Shown: positions 52,621 to 62,235 of the stretch, one piece after another | Position numbering within the stretch: position 1 is the stretch's first letter | Layout: each line of letters begins with the position of its first letter | Assembly: GCA_050948785.1 (NCBI GenBank) | Contig: JBMNEM010000006.1 | Location: 248,001-312,000 of the forward strand | Reading direction: 5' to 3' | DNA length: 64,000 bases | Origin: JAAZMI01 sp050948785 | GTDB taxonomy: Bacteria; Bacillota; Dethiobacteria; DTU022; UBA8154 | Position numbers and translations under genes: made by a program | Notes under the pieces: generated by a model | Told to the model about the DNA's origin: nothing | Databases searched by the model: none | Seen by the model: only the letters and a program-made list of their open reading frames with translations

Positions 52621-54135
52621 TTATCCAGAAATTTGTTTTGATTTACCTTTTGGATTGAAAAAAGGAATATAAACCTGATCAAAAACTTTAAAGAAACGAT
52701 CATTAATATCTGCTTTTTCAGGAGGCGTTAAGTAGGTGACAACAACCATCACTACTGCTGAAACAACAAGAACAGGTAACATAGGTATAAACCCAAACGC
52801 TGCTGAGGGAGGCAGTATATTGGCAAAAAACAACCAAGTTATGACTACCGAAGCAATCATGGAGGCAATTGCCCCATAGCGATTAAAACGTTTCCAGTAA
52901 AGCATCGCAAACAAAACGGGTGCAAGGCCAATAAAACCTGTTGCAGCAAAGGAAAAAATCTGAAAAATGGTCCCCGGTCGAATAAGAGTGAGAATATAAC
53001 CAACCGTAGCCAAAACAAAAACAAAAACACGCCCGTACAATACCTGTTGCTTGTCTGTAAGGTCAGCTTTTTTGTTTAAAATATCCCGCGTCAGCATCGT
53101 ACTAAGTGTAAGCAACTGGGCATCGAGTGTAGACATCATTGCCGCTAAAATAGCAGCCAATGCAAACCCCAAAGCCCAGGGAGGGAAAAATTTTGCGAAC
53201 ATCATTGGAATAATATCATCCACGGCCACACCAGTCAAACCAGGAAATACTATAACTCCAGCCAAAGCAATAAGAATGGGAGGCAGCCACCCAACCACAT
53301 AAATAAGGGGGTAGAGAACAAATGTTGAACGCATAACTTGATCCGAACGGGAAGACATCACCCTAATATACATCCAAGGGTAGGTAGCCACTGCCGGGAA
53401 AGTAATGAGCACAAAGCTGAACCACGTCCGTAAATCAAAATTACCCGTCCGCTGTAAAAGGTGCGGTGCTTGAGCACGCAGAGTTTCAAATATTTGCACC
53501 GAGCCGCCCATTTTATTGAAGATAATGAAAGTACCAATAACCATCATAAAAAGGAACACACAACCCTGAAAGACATTCGTCCACATCTGACCCCGCATAC
53601 CGCCAAGCATCACATAGAAAAGAACTACAATATAAGGTATGAAAGCCCCCAACCAGTAGGGGACAACCCCGTTGGTCATGCTGGCAAATATTACTCCGCC
53701 GCCAACCAAACCGGTCATTAAGTAGGGAACAGTGTAAATAGCATAAATCACAAACAGCACCGTACCGGCCAGATCACTGCCTGTCCTTTCGGATAAAATT
53801 TCCGATGGGGTCATATAGCCAAATTTTCTTCCTAAAATCCAGGCACGGTAACAAAAAATATACAAAGCAATGGGAGCCAGCCACATTGCTGCAGGGGCAT
53901 AACCAAATGCACCAAGGCCTTGCTGATAAGCAATCACAGGAAAGCCCACGATCCCAAAGGAACTCATATTTGTAGCATAGATACCAATCAATAGTACAAA
54001 CAGGCCGAGAGACCTTCCAGCCATGAAGTAATCTTCAGCAGTGTCCTTTGATGCCTTAAAGCTGTAAAAACCGATAGCCGCAACTATGAGCATATAAAGT
54101 ACTACCGTGACAATGATTGTTGTAACTCCGCCCAT
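52621..54135 (-). CDS. Sodium:solute symporter (SSS/SLC5 family)
   Basis: A 504-residue membrane transporter with about 13 hydrophobic segments. Typical SSS features are FMAGRSLGLFVLLIGIYATN (about 37-56), a GGMRGQMWTNVFQG block (about 173-186) and TLDAQLLTLSTMLTRDI (about 322-338). It should import an organic acid with Na+. It is 3 bp from the small DUF3311-like gene, its usual partner. A decayed duplicate lies at 49.3-49.9 kb. Confidence 0.93.
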   Translation of the reverse strand: MGGVTTIIVTVVLYMLIVAAIGFYSFKASKDTAEDYFMAGRSLGLFVLLIGIYATNMSSFGIVGFPVIAYQQGLGAFGYAPAAMWLAPIALYIFCYRAWILGRKFGYMTPSEILSERTGSDLAGTVLFVIYAIYTVPYLMTGLVGGGVIFASMTNGVVPYWLGAFIPYIVVLFYVMLGGMRGQMWTNVFQGCVFLFMMVIGTFIIFNKMGGSVQIFETLRAQAPHLLQRTGNFDLRTWFSFVLITFPAVATYPWMYIRVMSSRSDQVMRSTFVLYPLIYVVGWLPPILIALAGVIVFPGLTGVAVDDIIPMMFAKFFPPWALGFALAAILAAMMSTLDAQLLTLSTMLTRDILNKKADLTDKQQVLYGRVFVFVLATVGYILTLIRPGTIFQIFSFAATGFIGLAPVLFAMLYWKRFNRYGAIASMIASVVITWLFFANILPPSAAFGFIPMLPVLVVSAVVMVVVTYLTPPEKADINDRFFKVFDQVYIPFFNPKGKSKQISG

Positions 54136-54138
54136 ACC

Positions 54139-54378
54139 TTACTTCACCTCTCCTTCTCTCTTCAGGACTTCTTCCGGTGTATCCGGCCAGCAGAATTTCA
54201 TAAAGATGTAAATTACACCTGCAGAAATAATGACGTAAACCAAATGGTACCAAAGAGCCACAGGCATCCAACCAAATAATAGGGGCCCAATTTTATCCCA
54301 GTTCCAAATATCATGGCGGAGCAAGTAAAAAACAATAACCATTATCCAGCCAATCCAATATTTAACCTTGGAACTCAC
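54139..54378 (-). CDS. Small symporter accessory protein (DUF3311-like)
   Basis: A 79-residue protein with two membrane segments (YWIGWIMVIVFYLL; ALWYHLVYVIISAGVIYIFM) and an acidic C-terminus. Such small proteins precede SSS symporter genes in many bacteria. The GTG at 54378 is preferred over the in-frame GTG at 54387 because GGAAGGGAG lies 8 bases before it. Probably an assembly partner of the symporter. Confidence 0.8.
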   Translation of the reverse strand: MSSKVKYWIGWIMVIVFYLLRHDIWNWDKIGPLLFGWMPVALWYHLVYVIISAGVIYIFMKFCWPDTPEEVLKREGEVK

Positions 54379-54465
54379 AATCGTCACTCCCTTCCAGCTT
54401 GTAAATCTTGTAAATTCAGTGCAAAATCAAATTAAGACAATCTGAAAGCATCCCCGATGCCTGCT

Positions 54466-55632
54466 TTATACTCCCCTATCCCCCCTTACTTTTGAATTTT
54501 CTTCTGTCCGGCGTGGTAAAAAGTCAGCAGGAGCGTTCAAGGAACCTTTTGGCCACTGACTGCAAACCACCGGTTCAAAATTACGATCATTATCAGTACA
54601 CTTGCCGCAATACTTACAGTAGACGATATCATGCCAACAAAAATCTTTTGCCTTATTTGGCCAATCAGGATCACAAATTAGGGGTCTACCCAGGGCGATG
54701 AGATCAGCCTTAGGGGCTTCTAAAATCGCTTCAGCAAATTCCGGCGTGGGAATCTTACCGGCTGTGGCAACAGGTATGCCATAAGGGGATACTATTTTAC
54801 GAATTTCTTCCGCCAGATAAACATTAACTCCGTCAGGCATCTCTTTTGTAGGCATTGTGCGCGTGCCACTATAGCCTGAATAAGGCCAGGCGATACCATC
54901 AAAGACCTGGCCGTCCTCAAATTTTCCCCCGGCAGAGACACTGAGGTAATGGATCCCCCAATTGGCAAGATTTGCGGCAATCAAGCGCGATTGTTGAAGG
55001 GTATTGCCACCCAGTATAAATTCATCCCCGTTGAGGCGACAGCCAAGCGGAAAATCTTCCCCAACAGCAGATTTTACCTTGGCCAGAACTTCTTTTACTA
55101 TCCTCATCCGCCCTTCAATATTCCGGCCGTATTCATCTTTACGCTTGTTTCTTAAGGATAAAAAAGAGGACAAGGTATAGGCATGTGCACAGTGAATTTC
55201 CAGGCTGTCAAACCCCGCTTTTTTAACCCGCAGAGCCGCCGCACCAAAATCCTCTACAATCTGCTCAATATCATTGAGACTTAGTTCTTCCACCGTCTGG
55301 CGGTAGCCGCTTCGGGAAAGTTTTAAAAAATGAACAAGCTGGATTCCCAGCTTAGCTTTACTCTTCCGGTGGACCTCCTCTGCCAATTCCTTTAAACCGG
55401 AAATAAATTTATCATCAAATATCTTCAGAAGCGTGCCGCTTTTCCGGTCCATAATCCCTGCCGCTTCTAAAACGATCAGACCAACGCCGCCGGTGGCAAT
55501 GCGCAGCACCCTCTCCCTCAGCGCCTCTGTTACATAGCCATCTTCAGAGGCTAACCGGCTCACTACGGCGGGAAAAATAATCCTGTTTTCCAGTTCCATC
55601 CCGTGAATATTAATCGGTTTAAATAATTTCAA
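54466..55632 (-). CDS. Old-yellow-enzyme-type flavin reductase with [4Fe-4S] motif
   Basis: A 388-residue FMN TIM barrel: LFKPINIHGMELENRIIFPA at the N-terminus, HCAHAYTLSSFLSLRNKRKD with EYGRNIEGR (about 150-180), GRPLICDPDWPNKA and the cluster motif CKYCGKC...C near residues 341-362. It corresponds to the N-terminal part of 2,4-dienoyl-CoA/enoate reductases but lacks their C-terminal FAD/NAD domain, so electrons must come from a partner. It lies between the symporter and the CoA ligase. Paralogue at 62697-63789. Confidence 0.88.
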   Translation of the reverse strand: MKLFKPINIHGMELENRIIFPAVVSRLASEDGYVTEALRERVLRIATGGVGLIVLEAAGIMDRKSGTLLKIFDDKFISGLKELAEEVHRKSKAKLGIQLVHFLKLSRSGYRQTVEELSLNDIEQIVEDFGAAALRVKKAGFDSLEIHCAHAYTLSSFLSLRNKRKDEYGRNIEGRMRIVKEVLAKVKSAVGEDFPLGCRLNGDEFILGGNTLQQSRLIAANLANWGIHYLSVSAGGKFEDGQVFDGIAWPYSGYSGTRTMPTKEMPDGVNVYLAEEIRKIVSPYGIPVATAGKIPTPEFAEAILEAPKADLIALGRPLICDPDWPNKAKDFCWHDIVYCKYCGKCTDNDRNFEPVVCSQWPKGSLNAPADFLPRRTEENSKVRGDRGV

Positions 55633-55659
55633 CGCATCTTCACCTGCCTATAATTTTTT

Positions 55660-57300
55660 TCAGGCCTTCTTTTTTTTCTTCCAATGTACTTCGCGGTCAG
55701 TATCTGCCTTAGCCAGCTCCTGAATACCGCCTTTTCCATATTTATTTAACTTTACCCCACCTGACAAACGGGGAAATGCTTTCATTAGGCATAATTCATC
55801 CGGGAATTTATTCCGTCCAACCTTACCCTGTAGAAAATCCCTGATTTCCTCCAGGGTAATTGTTTGCCCCGGCTGTGGTATAACACAGGCACAAATGCTT
55901 TCCCCCAAAACCGGATTTGGTGTAGCTACCACGCATACTTCGGAAACCTTGGGGTGCTTGACTAATTCTTCTTCCAATTCTTGGGGAATAATCTTTAACG
56001 CCCCACGATTAATCTGATCTTTCGTTCTGCCAACGATGGTGACATATCCTTCTGCATCCTGAAAGGCAAGATCGCCAGTCCGCAGCCACCCCTCCGCATC
56101 GATATGTGCCTTGGTTTCAGCAGGGTTGTTCCAATATTCCCTGATTACATTCCAACCACGCACTGTCAACTCGCCAATTTCCATAGGATCTTTTTCCTGG
56201 CTATTCTCGGGATCAACAATCCTGATTTCCTCCCCCTCTATTGGCCGGCCAACAGTGTTATAGCGCTTTTCTTTGGGTGCCCCCCAAGGACTTAAAAGGC
56301 CGGGGCCGGTCTCGGAAGTTCCCCAAAAATTACAAAAGTACATCTTAAATTTCTTTTCGATTTGCTCCATCAGTTCTTCCGGTGGCACGTAACCGGAGAT
56401 CAGTCCTGCTCGCACTGAAGAAAGGTCATACTCGTTCAACTGGGGATATTTCAGCGTCATGATATAATGCGTAGGAGCAGCATGGTGAATAGTGCACTTT
56501 TCTTTCTCAATTAATTTCAGCGCTTCTTCCACCTTATAGTTTTCCATGAGGACTACTGTCGCCTGGACCGCGATTACTTCGATCAGGATGGAATTAAAAG
56601 CATAGGAGTGACAAACAGGAAGAAAGCCAATGAAGGTATCATCTGCAGACACATCAAGGGCTTCTGAATAAATACAACCCGCCCTGATGCACTGGTAGTG
56701 AGTGGATGGTGCGCCCTTAGGAACTCCCGTTGCCCCGGAAGTATAAATCAGCATTAAATAATCATGATGAGGGTTAATCTTAGGTTTCTGGTCTGAGGAA
56801 ATCGTGCCTTTTTGCAGCAAATCTGCAAAAGCGATTGTCTTTTCACCACTACCAACGTCGATGATCTTTTCCAGTGCCGGCAGTTCACTTTTCATCCCTG
56901 TAATAGCACCGGCGTAATCAAACTCCTGCTTGCTGGATTTAACAATCACCCCTCTGGCACCGGAATTATTTAAAATAAACTGCAACTCCTTACCACGATA
57001 AACAGGGTTAACCCAAACAGTAATGATACCTAGCCGCGCCAGGGCATAAAAAGAGATCACCAGCTCCAGCGAATTATGCAAACAAATAGCGACACGATCA
57101 CCTTTTTGGTAACCAAGTGTCTTCAAGCCGGCGGCGAATTGATCCACAAGCCGGTTCAACTCAGCATATGTAACCCGTCGCTCCCCTGAAATGATTGCCT
57201 CCTTATCCGGACAAAGCCTTACACTTCTTTCCAGCACCTCACCAACCGCCAGATCTTTTAAATCTTCATGTCTTGTCAATTTCCCCCAAGCCTGTCCCAT
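55660..57300 (-). CDS. Acyl-CoA/aryl-CoA ligase (AMP-forming)
   Basis: A 546-residue adenylate-forming ligase that activates a carboxylic acid to its CoA thioester. Key parts: IYTSGATGVPKGAPSTHY (P-loop, about 187-204), FWGTSETGPGLLSPWG (about 322-337), GWLRTGDLAFQDAEGYVTIV with GRTKDQINRGALKI (hinge, about 408-440), and the catalytic Lys region GGVKLNKYGKGGIQ. It probably activates the substrate imported by the symporter or TRAP system. It is not clear whether that is aromatic, alicyclic or aliphatic. Confidence 0.9.
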   Translation of the reverse strand: MGQAWGKLTRHEDLKDLAVGEVLERSVRLCPDKEAIISGERRVTYAELNRLVDQFAAGLKTLGYQKGDRVAICLHNSLELVISFYALARLGIITVWVNPVYRGKELQFILNNSGARGVIVKSSKQEFDYAGAITGMKSELPALEKIIDVGSGEKTIAFADLLQKGTISSDQKPKINPHHDYLMLIYTSGATGVPKGAPSTHYQCIRAGCIYSEALDVSADDTFIGFLPVCHSYAFNSILIEVIAVQATVVLMENYKVEEALKLIEKEKCTIHHAAPTHYIMTLKYPQLNEYDLSSVRAGLISGYVPPEELMEQIEKKFKMYFCNFWGTSETGPGLLSPWGAPKEKRYNTVGRPIEGEEIRIVDPENSQEKDPMEIGELTVRGWNVIREYWNNPAETKAHIDAEGWLRTGDLAFQDAEGYVTIVGRTKDQINRGALKIIPQELEEELVKHPKVSEVCVVATPNPVLGESICACVIPQPGQTITLEEIRDFLQGKVGRNKFPDELCLMKAFPRLSGGVKLNKYGKGGIQELAKADTDREVHWKKKKKA

Positions 57301-57346
57301 TATAAGCCCCCCAATTTTCTATAATTTTAAGGATGAATCGTTCTCT

Positions 57347-57742
57347 TTAATCGATAAGCTCTAACAGCACACCAAACATGGCCTTGGGTTTAATAAAGGT
57401 ATATTTACTCTGCCGCCATTGGCGTGGCACTTCGTCTGTTAAGGGGACTCCTTTTTTACGAAGCTCATCCATAGCTTCTTCAACTTTGGGCACCTTGAGA
57501 GACAAAAGGAAAACACCTTCTCCGTTCCTCTCAATAAACTTGGCTACATCTCCCTCAGGATCCGTTGAAGCAACGAGTTCAAGCCCCGCCTCGCCGATAT
57601 AATAACGCACCACTTCAATTTTTTCTTTTTCTTCTATATAGCGATCATCCGGTTCCAAATCAAAAACACGAGAAAAATAACGCTCGGCTTCCTCCAGATT
57701 TTTTACCGCAATACAAATATGATCAACTTTTTCCAGCTTCAT
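57347..57742 (-). CDS. VOC-fold protein, methylmalonyl-CoA epimerase-like
   Basis: A 131-residue glyoxalase/VOC protein: VDHICIAVKNLEEAERYFSR at the N-terminus (metal His), LELVASTDPEGDVAKFIERN GEG in the middle and a final VLLELID with metal Glu. This matches methylmalonyl-CoA epimerases in length and motif order. Near a CoA ligase it could also act on another acyl-CoA. It sits 47 bp from the ligase on the same strand. Confidence 0.8.
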   Translation of the reverse strand: MKLEKVDHICIAVKNLEEAERYFSRVFDLEPDDRYIEEKEKIEVVRYYIGEAGLELVASTDPEGDVAKFIERNGEGVFLLSLKVPKVEEAMDELRKKGVPLTDEVPRQWRQSKYTFIKPKAMFGVLLELID

Positions 57743-57760
57743 TTTTTTCCTCCTCTTAGT

Positions 57761-58360
57761 CTAATCCCGACACAAAGCCTTAATTATTAAATTAGAAACC
57801 CTTTCGCTGTAGGCCATAATGTCATAATCCTTGCCTTGCAAGAGCCAGCGCGTTGCAATATGTTCAAGTGAACCAAGAATCATGTGCCTCATTGTATAGA
57901 CATCTACATCTTCCCTGATTAAACCCTCTTTTTTCCCCTCCTTTAAAATTGTAATAATCTCCCCTGTTGATTTACTGATCCAAGCATAAGCGGGACTTTT
58001 TTTAAAGTTCTTATTCACCCTCATATTCAGCAGCAATAGTTCACCGTACACGGGCTCGCTCTGGAAAAAATAAAAGTAAAACCATATGTATTTTCTGATT
58101 TTCTCAAAGGCATTTACTATTCCAGATAAGTGCAGCTCAAGTTCCCTGTCAAACACCTCACATTTTTCGGAAGCAATGGAAAAAAACAAGGTTTCTTTGC
58201 TTTCGAAATATTCATAAACAGTGCCCACCGCCACATTTGCATATTTGGCAATTTGAGAAATCGTTGCATTCGCATAATCCTCTTTACCAAATATGCACTC
58301 TGCCGCTTGCAGTATCCGCTCCTTTTTGGATTTTGAAAAAAATTGTTGAACGTTATTCAT
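57761..58360 (-). CDS. TetR-family transcriptional regulator (FadR/AcrR type)
   Basis: A 199-residue regulator. Its helix-turn-helix is ILQAAECIFGKEDYANATIS, then QIAKYANVAVGTVYEYFESK (about residues 14-55); the variable C-terminal part binds a ligand, perhaps an acyl-CoA. The ATG at 58360 is chosen because AAGAGGTTGG lies 8 bases before it; the longer frame adds nine residues. It is divergent from nothing nearby and is followed by the epimerase and ligase genes, which it may control. A palindrome matching operators at 52.2 and 52.4 kb lies 86 bp upstream. Confidence 0.9.
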   Translation of the reverse strand: MNNVQQFFSKSKKERILQAAECIFGKEDYANATISQIAKYANVAVGTVYEYFESKETLFFSIASEKCEVFDRELELHLSGIVNAFEKIRKYIWFYFYFFQSEPVYGELLLLNMRVNKNFKKSPAYAWISKSTGEIITILKEGKKEGLIREDVDVYTMRHMILGSLEHIATRWLLQGKDYDIMAYSERVSNLIIKALCRD

Positions 58361-58445
58361 ATTATCCCAACCTCTTTTAAAACCCATAATAGCCAGGCTC
58401 TGGCAAGTAAATAATATTAAAGTATAACAACTACTAAATTAATAT

Positions 58446-58460
58446 TTGAACTACGTTCAA
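58446..58460. promoter_or_regulatory. Palindromic operator in front of the TetR gene
   Basis: TTGAAC-TAC-GTTCAA, framed by AATAT / TATA. Same TGAAC...GTTCA arms and spacing as the sites at 52225 and 52379. Fits autoregulation by the TetR protein. Confidence 0.65.
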
Positions 58461-58971
58461 TATACACAGATTTTCTTCTCTTGTCAAAAGTTGTAGCGGG
58501 CACTACAAGGTTCTAAAATGTCTTTATTTAAGAATAGCGCCTATTTCCTTGGTTTTTTCTCTTTTTAAAGGATATAAACTAAAATCTAATTTAAATCTAT
58601 AATCTATTTTCCCAAAATGACGTTGATAAAAGTAGCAGCAATCATGCTTGAATACCATTCATTGCTGCTTTTAACTCGTATGGATAACGACACTGCTTCC
58701 CGGTCACTGAGCTTCAGCGGCTACCGTCGGGGATCTTCCCCGATAGCCTAGGCTTCTTTTTTAGAGCCGGTACCGTAATTAATGAGGCTTTACATATCAT
58801 GCTCTGCGCACCACTTGGTAAGGTCTGCCCACTGGTCTTAAAAGCAACGATTCCAGCGATTCCAAGTGGTCTGTTCTTCTTTGGAAAAAAACCCTCCTTT
58901 ATTGGATTTAATTTTAAATAGAATATCCATAAAGAAGGGGTGCTGTTCAAATAGGGTTTAATTTCTCAAAA
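58461..58971. other. Gap between the TetR gene and the TRAP operon
   Basis: About 510 bp without a supported gene. A GC-rich hairpin (GGCTA...TCGGGGA / TCCCCGA...TAGCC, 58719-58748) is followed by CTTCTTTTTTAG and looks like a terminator on the plus strand, although no plus-strand gene leads into it. The 78-codon minus-strand frame at 58714-58950 has no ribosome site and no known family. Confidence 0.45.
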
Positions 58972-60300
58972 TCACATAGCGTTAGGCACAAACATAACAA
59001 TTTGTGGGAAAACAACCAAGATCACCATTACAGCCACGATAACCAACAGGAATGGCATTGATCCGGCTACAATTTCTTCAAAGGAAGCACTTGTTATGCC
59101 CTTGACAACGTATAAGTTTAGCCCCACAGGTGGGGTGATCATGCCGATACAAATCGTGAGCGTGGAAATAATACCGATCCAAATAGGTTCAAATCCTAAT
59201 TCAATCAAAGGTGGATACAGAATCGGCATTGATATTACAATCAAGCCCGTAGGATCCAGTATACAACCTCCGGCCATCCAAAATAGCAGCACAAATGATA
59301 AAATAATCCATTTGTTAGCATTAATGCTGACCAGTATGCTTGAAATTTCCCGTGGTATCCCTAAAGCACTGGCCATGTAAGAAAAAACCAACCCAAAAAT
59401 AATTAAAAACATAAGCATGGCGCTGGTCTTGGCGGTTTCCTTAAGCACGTTTACAAATATCGGCCAGGTAAGCCTTCTCATGGCTACAACAATAAGAAAA
59501 GCACCAAAAGCGCCTACTCCGGCTGCTTCAGTGGGGGTAACATATCCCAAAAACATGGAACCCAGCACAACGATTATCAATGTCAGGAGCGGCCCCATGA
59601 TCAACAGATCTCTTCCAAAGGAAGACGGATTTTCTGTTGACACACCGGTTTCGGGTGATAATTTACCCGGCAAGGATTTATCGGTGGATAATCCTCCCAT
59701 AGCAGGATTCAGCTTTACTTTGAGATAAATATAGATACAGAAGCTTAAAGAAAGAAGAAAGCCGGGGGCTATTCCAGCCATAAACAGTTTGCTGATGGAA
59801 GTTTCAGTGATAACCCCATATATTATCAGCGATAAACTTGGGGGAATCAAAATACCGATAGTTCCACCTGCCACGGTAGATCCAATGCTGAAGCCGCGGT
59901 TATATCCTTTATTGATCATCTCGGGTATACTGATTTTGCCTATTGTCACCGATGTAACAGGGCTGGAACCGCATAACGCAGCAAATACTGTGCAGGCAAA
60001 AACATTACTGATGGCTAAACCGCCCGGGAACTTTTTAAACCACCTGCTCAAGACATCAAATATGTCTTTCGATAACCCACCGCTGCTGATCAACTCAGAC
60101 ATTAGAATAAATAGCGGCGCCACCATTAAGGTAAGACTTGTGGCCTGGGTATAACATATATTTGCCATTTGTGAAAGTTGTGCCGGCGATAAAAAAACAC
60201 ATATCCCTATTACAGAGGTAATACCCAAGGAAAAGGCTACCGGTACACCAAGAATAACGAAAAACAGTAGTAGAAATACTAACACAATTAATTCAAGCAT
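58972..60300 (-). CDS. dctM: TRAP transporter large membrane subunit DctM
   Basis: A 442-residue membrane protein with about 12 hydrophobic segments. Typical DctM features are VPVAFSLGITSVIG near the N-terminus, CGSSPVTSVTIGKISIPEMI (about 110-129), GGTIGILIPPSLSLIIYGVI (about 143-162), GYVTPTEAAGVGAFGA, and late TPPVGLNLYVVKGI. It carries the ion-coupled transport step of a TRAP system. It is 17 bp after dctQ. Confidence 0.93.
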   Translation of the reverse strand: MLELIVLVFLLLFFVILGVPVAFSLGITSVIGICVFLSPAQLSQMANICYTQATSLTLMVAPLFILMSELISSGGLSKDIFDVLSRWFKKFPGGLAISNVFACTVFAALCGSSPVTSVTIGKISIPEMINKGYNRGFSIGSTVAGGTIGILIPPSLSLIIYGVITETSISKLFMAGIAPGFLLSLSFCIYIYLKVKLNPAMGGLSTDKSLPGKLSPETGVSTENPSSFGRDLLIMGPLLTLIIVVLGSMFLGYVTPTEAAGVGAFGAFLIVVAMRRLTWPIFVNVLKETAKTSAMLMFLIIFGLVFSYMASALGIPREISSILVSINANKWIILSFVLLFWMAGGCILDPTGLIVISMPILYPPLIELGFEPIWIGIISTLTICIGMITPPVGLNLYVVKGITSASFEEIVAGSMPFLLVIVAVMVILVVFPQIVMFVPNAM

Positions 60301-60317
60301 GTTATCTTACTCCTATT

Positions 60318-60797
60318 CTATTCTCTAATTATTTCATAGATCAGGACAAAGAGTGCCAGCAGCATAAATAAACAACCTATCGGTATGGCAATATTTATAT
60401 AGCCTATCGGGACCTGAACAGCAGTTTGAGTAAGCCAACCACCTTCAATCGATCTGGATGTCAATATCGTGCCTTTCCAACCCAACAACACAACTACCAG
60501 TGCACAAAACACATAACCAATAACCAGTAAGAGGCGACGTAAACCCTCTCCAACCTTATCCAGTAACAACTCTATGCGGATGTGACCTTCTTTTAAAAAA
60601 CAATAGGCTGAGCTTAAAAGAATCGCATAGATCATTAAAAATGCGGATATCGAAATTGTCCATTTCGTGGGGGCATTGAAAACGGTTCTGGACACTGCTT
60701 CATAAGTGGAGAGAATACACATGATAAAGACTAGAAATCCTGAGAAAATAGCCAAATATTCGCTACTTGTTTCAATAAATTTACTCAGTTGACGCAT
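60318..60797 (-). CDS. dctQ: TRAP transporter small membrane subunit DctQ
   Basis: A 159-residue protein with four membrane segments. SAYCFLKEGHIRIELLLDKV (about 68-87 of the open frame) is the typical DctQ block between helices 2 and 3. The ATG at 60797 is chosen for the GAAAGGGA nine bases before it. It joins DctM in the membrane complex. The 240-bp gap to dctP holds a repeat element. Confidence 0.88.
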   Translation of the reverse strand: MRQLSKFIETSSEYLAIFSGFLVFIMCILSTYEAVSRTVFNAPTKWTISISAFLMIYAILLSSAYCFLKEGHIRIELLLDKVGEGLRRLLLVIGYVFCALVVVLLGWKGTILTSRSIEGGWLTQTAVQVPIGYINIAIPIGCLFMLLALFVLIYEIIRE

Positions 60798-60908
60798 TCT
60801 TATTTTCCCTTTCTTTATCAAAGTTGCAGATTATTGTGAATGAATCTTATTTGCATGTACATTTCAACATTATCACTGACGTAAAAGATTACTGATACTG
60901 TAGCTATA

Positions 60909-61032
60909 GGGGACGGTTCTACCACTTTGTGTAACGTGTGTAATGCTTCAACTACAACCGACTTAAACGGATCTTGTTTAACAAATTCTACCACTTAGCG
61001 TAACGTGTATAATGCTTAATCCAACCGTCCCC
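60909..61032. repeat. Miniature repeat element between dctP and dctQ
   Basis: Inverted ends GGGGACGGTT (60909-60918) and AACCGTCCCC (61023-61032) enclose two 32-bp direct repeats, 60917-60948 and 60987-61018. Both begin TTCTACCACTT and end TAATGCTT, with 29 of 32 bases equal. GGGGACGGTTCT ends are familiar from clostridial REP/IS200-like (RAYT) elements. It codes for no protein. Confidence 0.65.
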
Positions 61033-61060
61033 GTCACTACATTACATGGAATGTTTTACC

Positions 61061-62092
61061 CTATCTCATACTTTGGAGTTTATCCAGCAACTCATTACCC
61101 AGGGGCCCGATAACATCTCTGGTTTGTTCAAATACAGCATCAAATTTATTTAACATTTCTTTTCTCATTTCATCGGATATTTGATAATGGTTAGACCCTT
61201 CTGCTTCAGAAGTTTCAATAAAACTTAGCTCTGTTTCTTTTAAAAACTCCGAATGCTTTTGCATTGCTTCTGATGCAGCTTCACTGATAATTTGCTGTTG
61301 CTCGGGGGTAAACGCATCCCAAGTTTCCTGTTTCAAAAAAACATGTGCACTTATTCCACCCATGTTCAGCCAAGTAATATGCGGGGCCAGTTCATATAGC
61401 TTAAATCCGTCAACAAATCCCCAGGTACCGAAAGCACCGTCAACAGTATTTCTTTCCAGGGATAAAGCGCAATCTCCAGGAGGAATGGTCATCGGTGCAA
61501 CGCCGAGCGTTTCAAGTGCTCTACCTGCCCATACACCATAGTCTCTGATCCTTTTTCCCTTGAAATCGCCGAGATCTTGTATGGGCTTCGTTGAACAAAT
61601 AACCATGTCACCTTGGTCAATCTCATACAAAAATTTCAACCCATATTCCCCATATATTTTTTCCAGGAATGGTTTGACTTCAGCTGCATAGGTAAAATAA
61701 TCAAAATCCCCACCGCTTGAATCATAAATACCTGGTATCTCCATCACGTTTAATTCGCTTATTCTGGGGGAAATCTGAGATGTAGTCACATATCCAATGT
61801 CTACAATGTCATCCAGCATCGCTTCATACATCTCAGCGCCTGTTACAAGTGAATCTGCAGGATATACTTCAACTTTTATCTGGCCGTCACTTTTCTCGTT
61901 TACCGCGTCAGCAAAGTACTGAAATCCTCTACCGGAAACACTTTGGGGAGCCCAGTGGTGAGCAAATTTGAGCTTTATGGTTTTTTCTGCAGAACCATTT
62001 CCCTGGTTGCCGGATTCTTGACCACATCCAATTGTAATGATGCTAACACAAAGTGCAAGAACTAATGTTATTACCAATATCCTGTTTTTCAA
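61061..62092 (-). CDS. dctP: TRAP transporter solute-binding lipoprotein DctP
   Basis: A 343-residue extracytoplasmic binding protein. The TTG start at 62092 follows AGGAGGGA by 7-8 bases and gives a clean signal peptide ending in the lipobox TIGC, so it is anchored as a lipoprotein. LKFAHHWAPQSVSGRG opens the mature domain. FKGKRIRDYGVWAGRALETL (about 180-199) with the conserved Arg and VDGAFGTWGFVDGFKLYELA are the DctP ligand-binding blocks. It probably binds an organic carboxylate. Transcribed from putative sigma-54 promoters upstream. Confidence 0.92.
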   Translation of the reverse strand: MKNRILVITLVLALCVSIITIGCGQESGNQGNGSAEKTIKLKFAHHWAPQSVSGRGFQYFADAVNEKSDGQIKVEVYPADSLVTGAEMYEAMLDDIVDIGYVTTSQISPRISELNVMEIPGIYDSSGGDFDYFTYAAEVKPFLEKIYGEYGLKFLYEIDQGDMVICSTKPIQDLGDFKGKRIRDYGVWAGRALETLGVAPMTIPPGDCALSLERNTVDGAFGTWGFVDGFKLYELAPHITWLNMGGISAHVFLKQETWDAFTPEQQQIISEAASEAMQKHSEFLKETELSFIETSEAEGSNHYQISDEMRKEMLNKFDAVFEQTRDVIGPLGNELLDKLQSMR

Positions 62093-62235
62093 TTTCTGTT
62101 CCCTCCTAAGTTTTAGAGTTGACGCCGCAAGCCTTTTTACAAGCATGAAAAATATGGATTGTAAAAATAAAAACCATACACCTCCTTGTACGTTACTTAA
62201 ATTTTAATTTCTTAATCCCTATAACCCTATATTTT

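Noticed and set aside
58714..58950. A 78-codon minus-strand frame downstream of dctM
   Set aside because: No start signal, and it overlaps a hairpin and low-conservation sequence; coding is unlikely.
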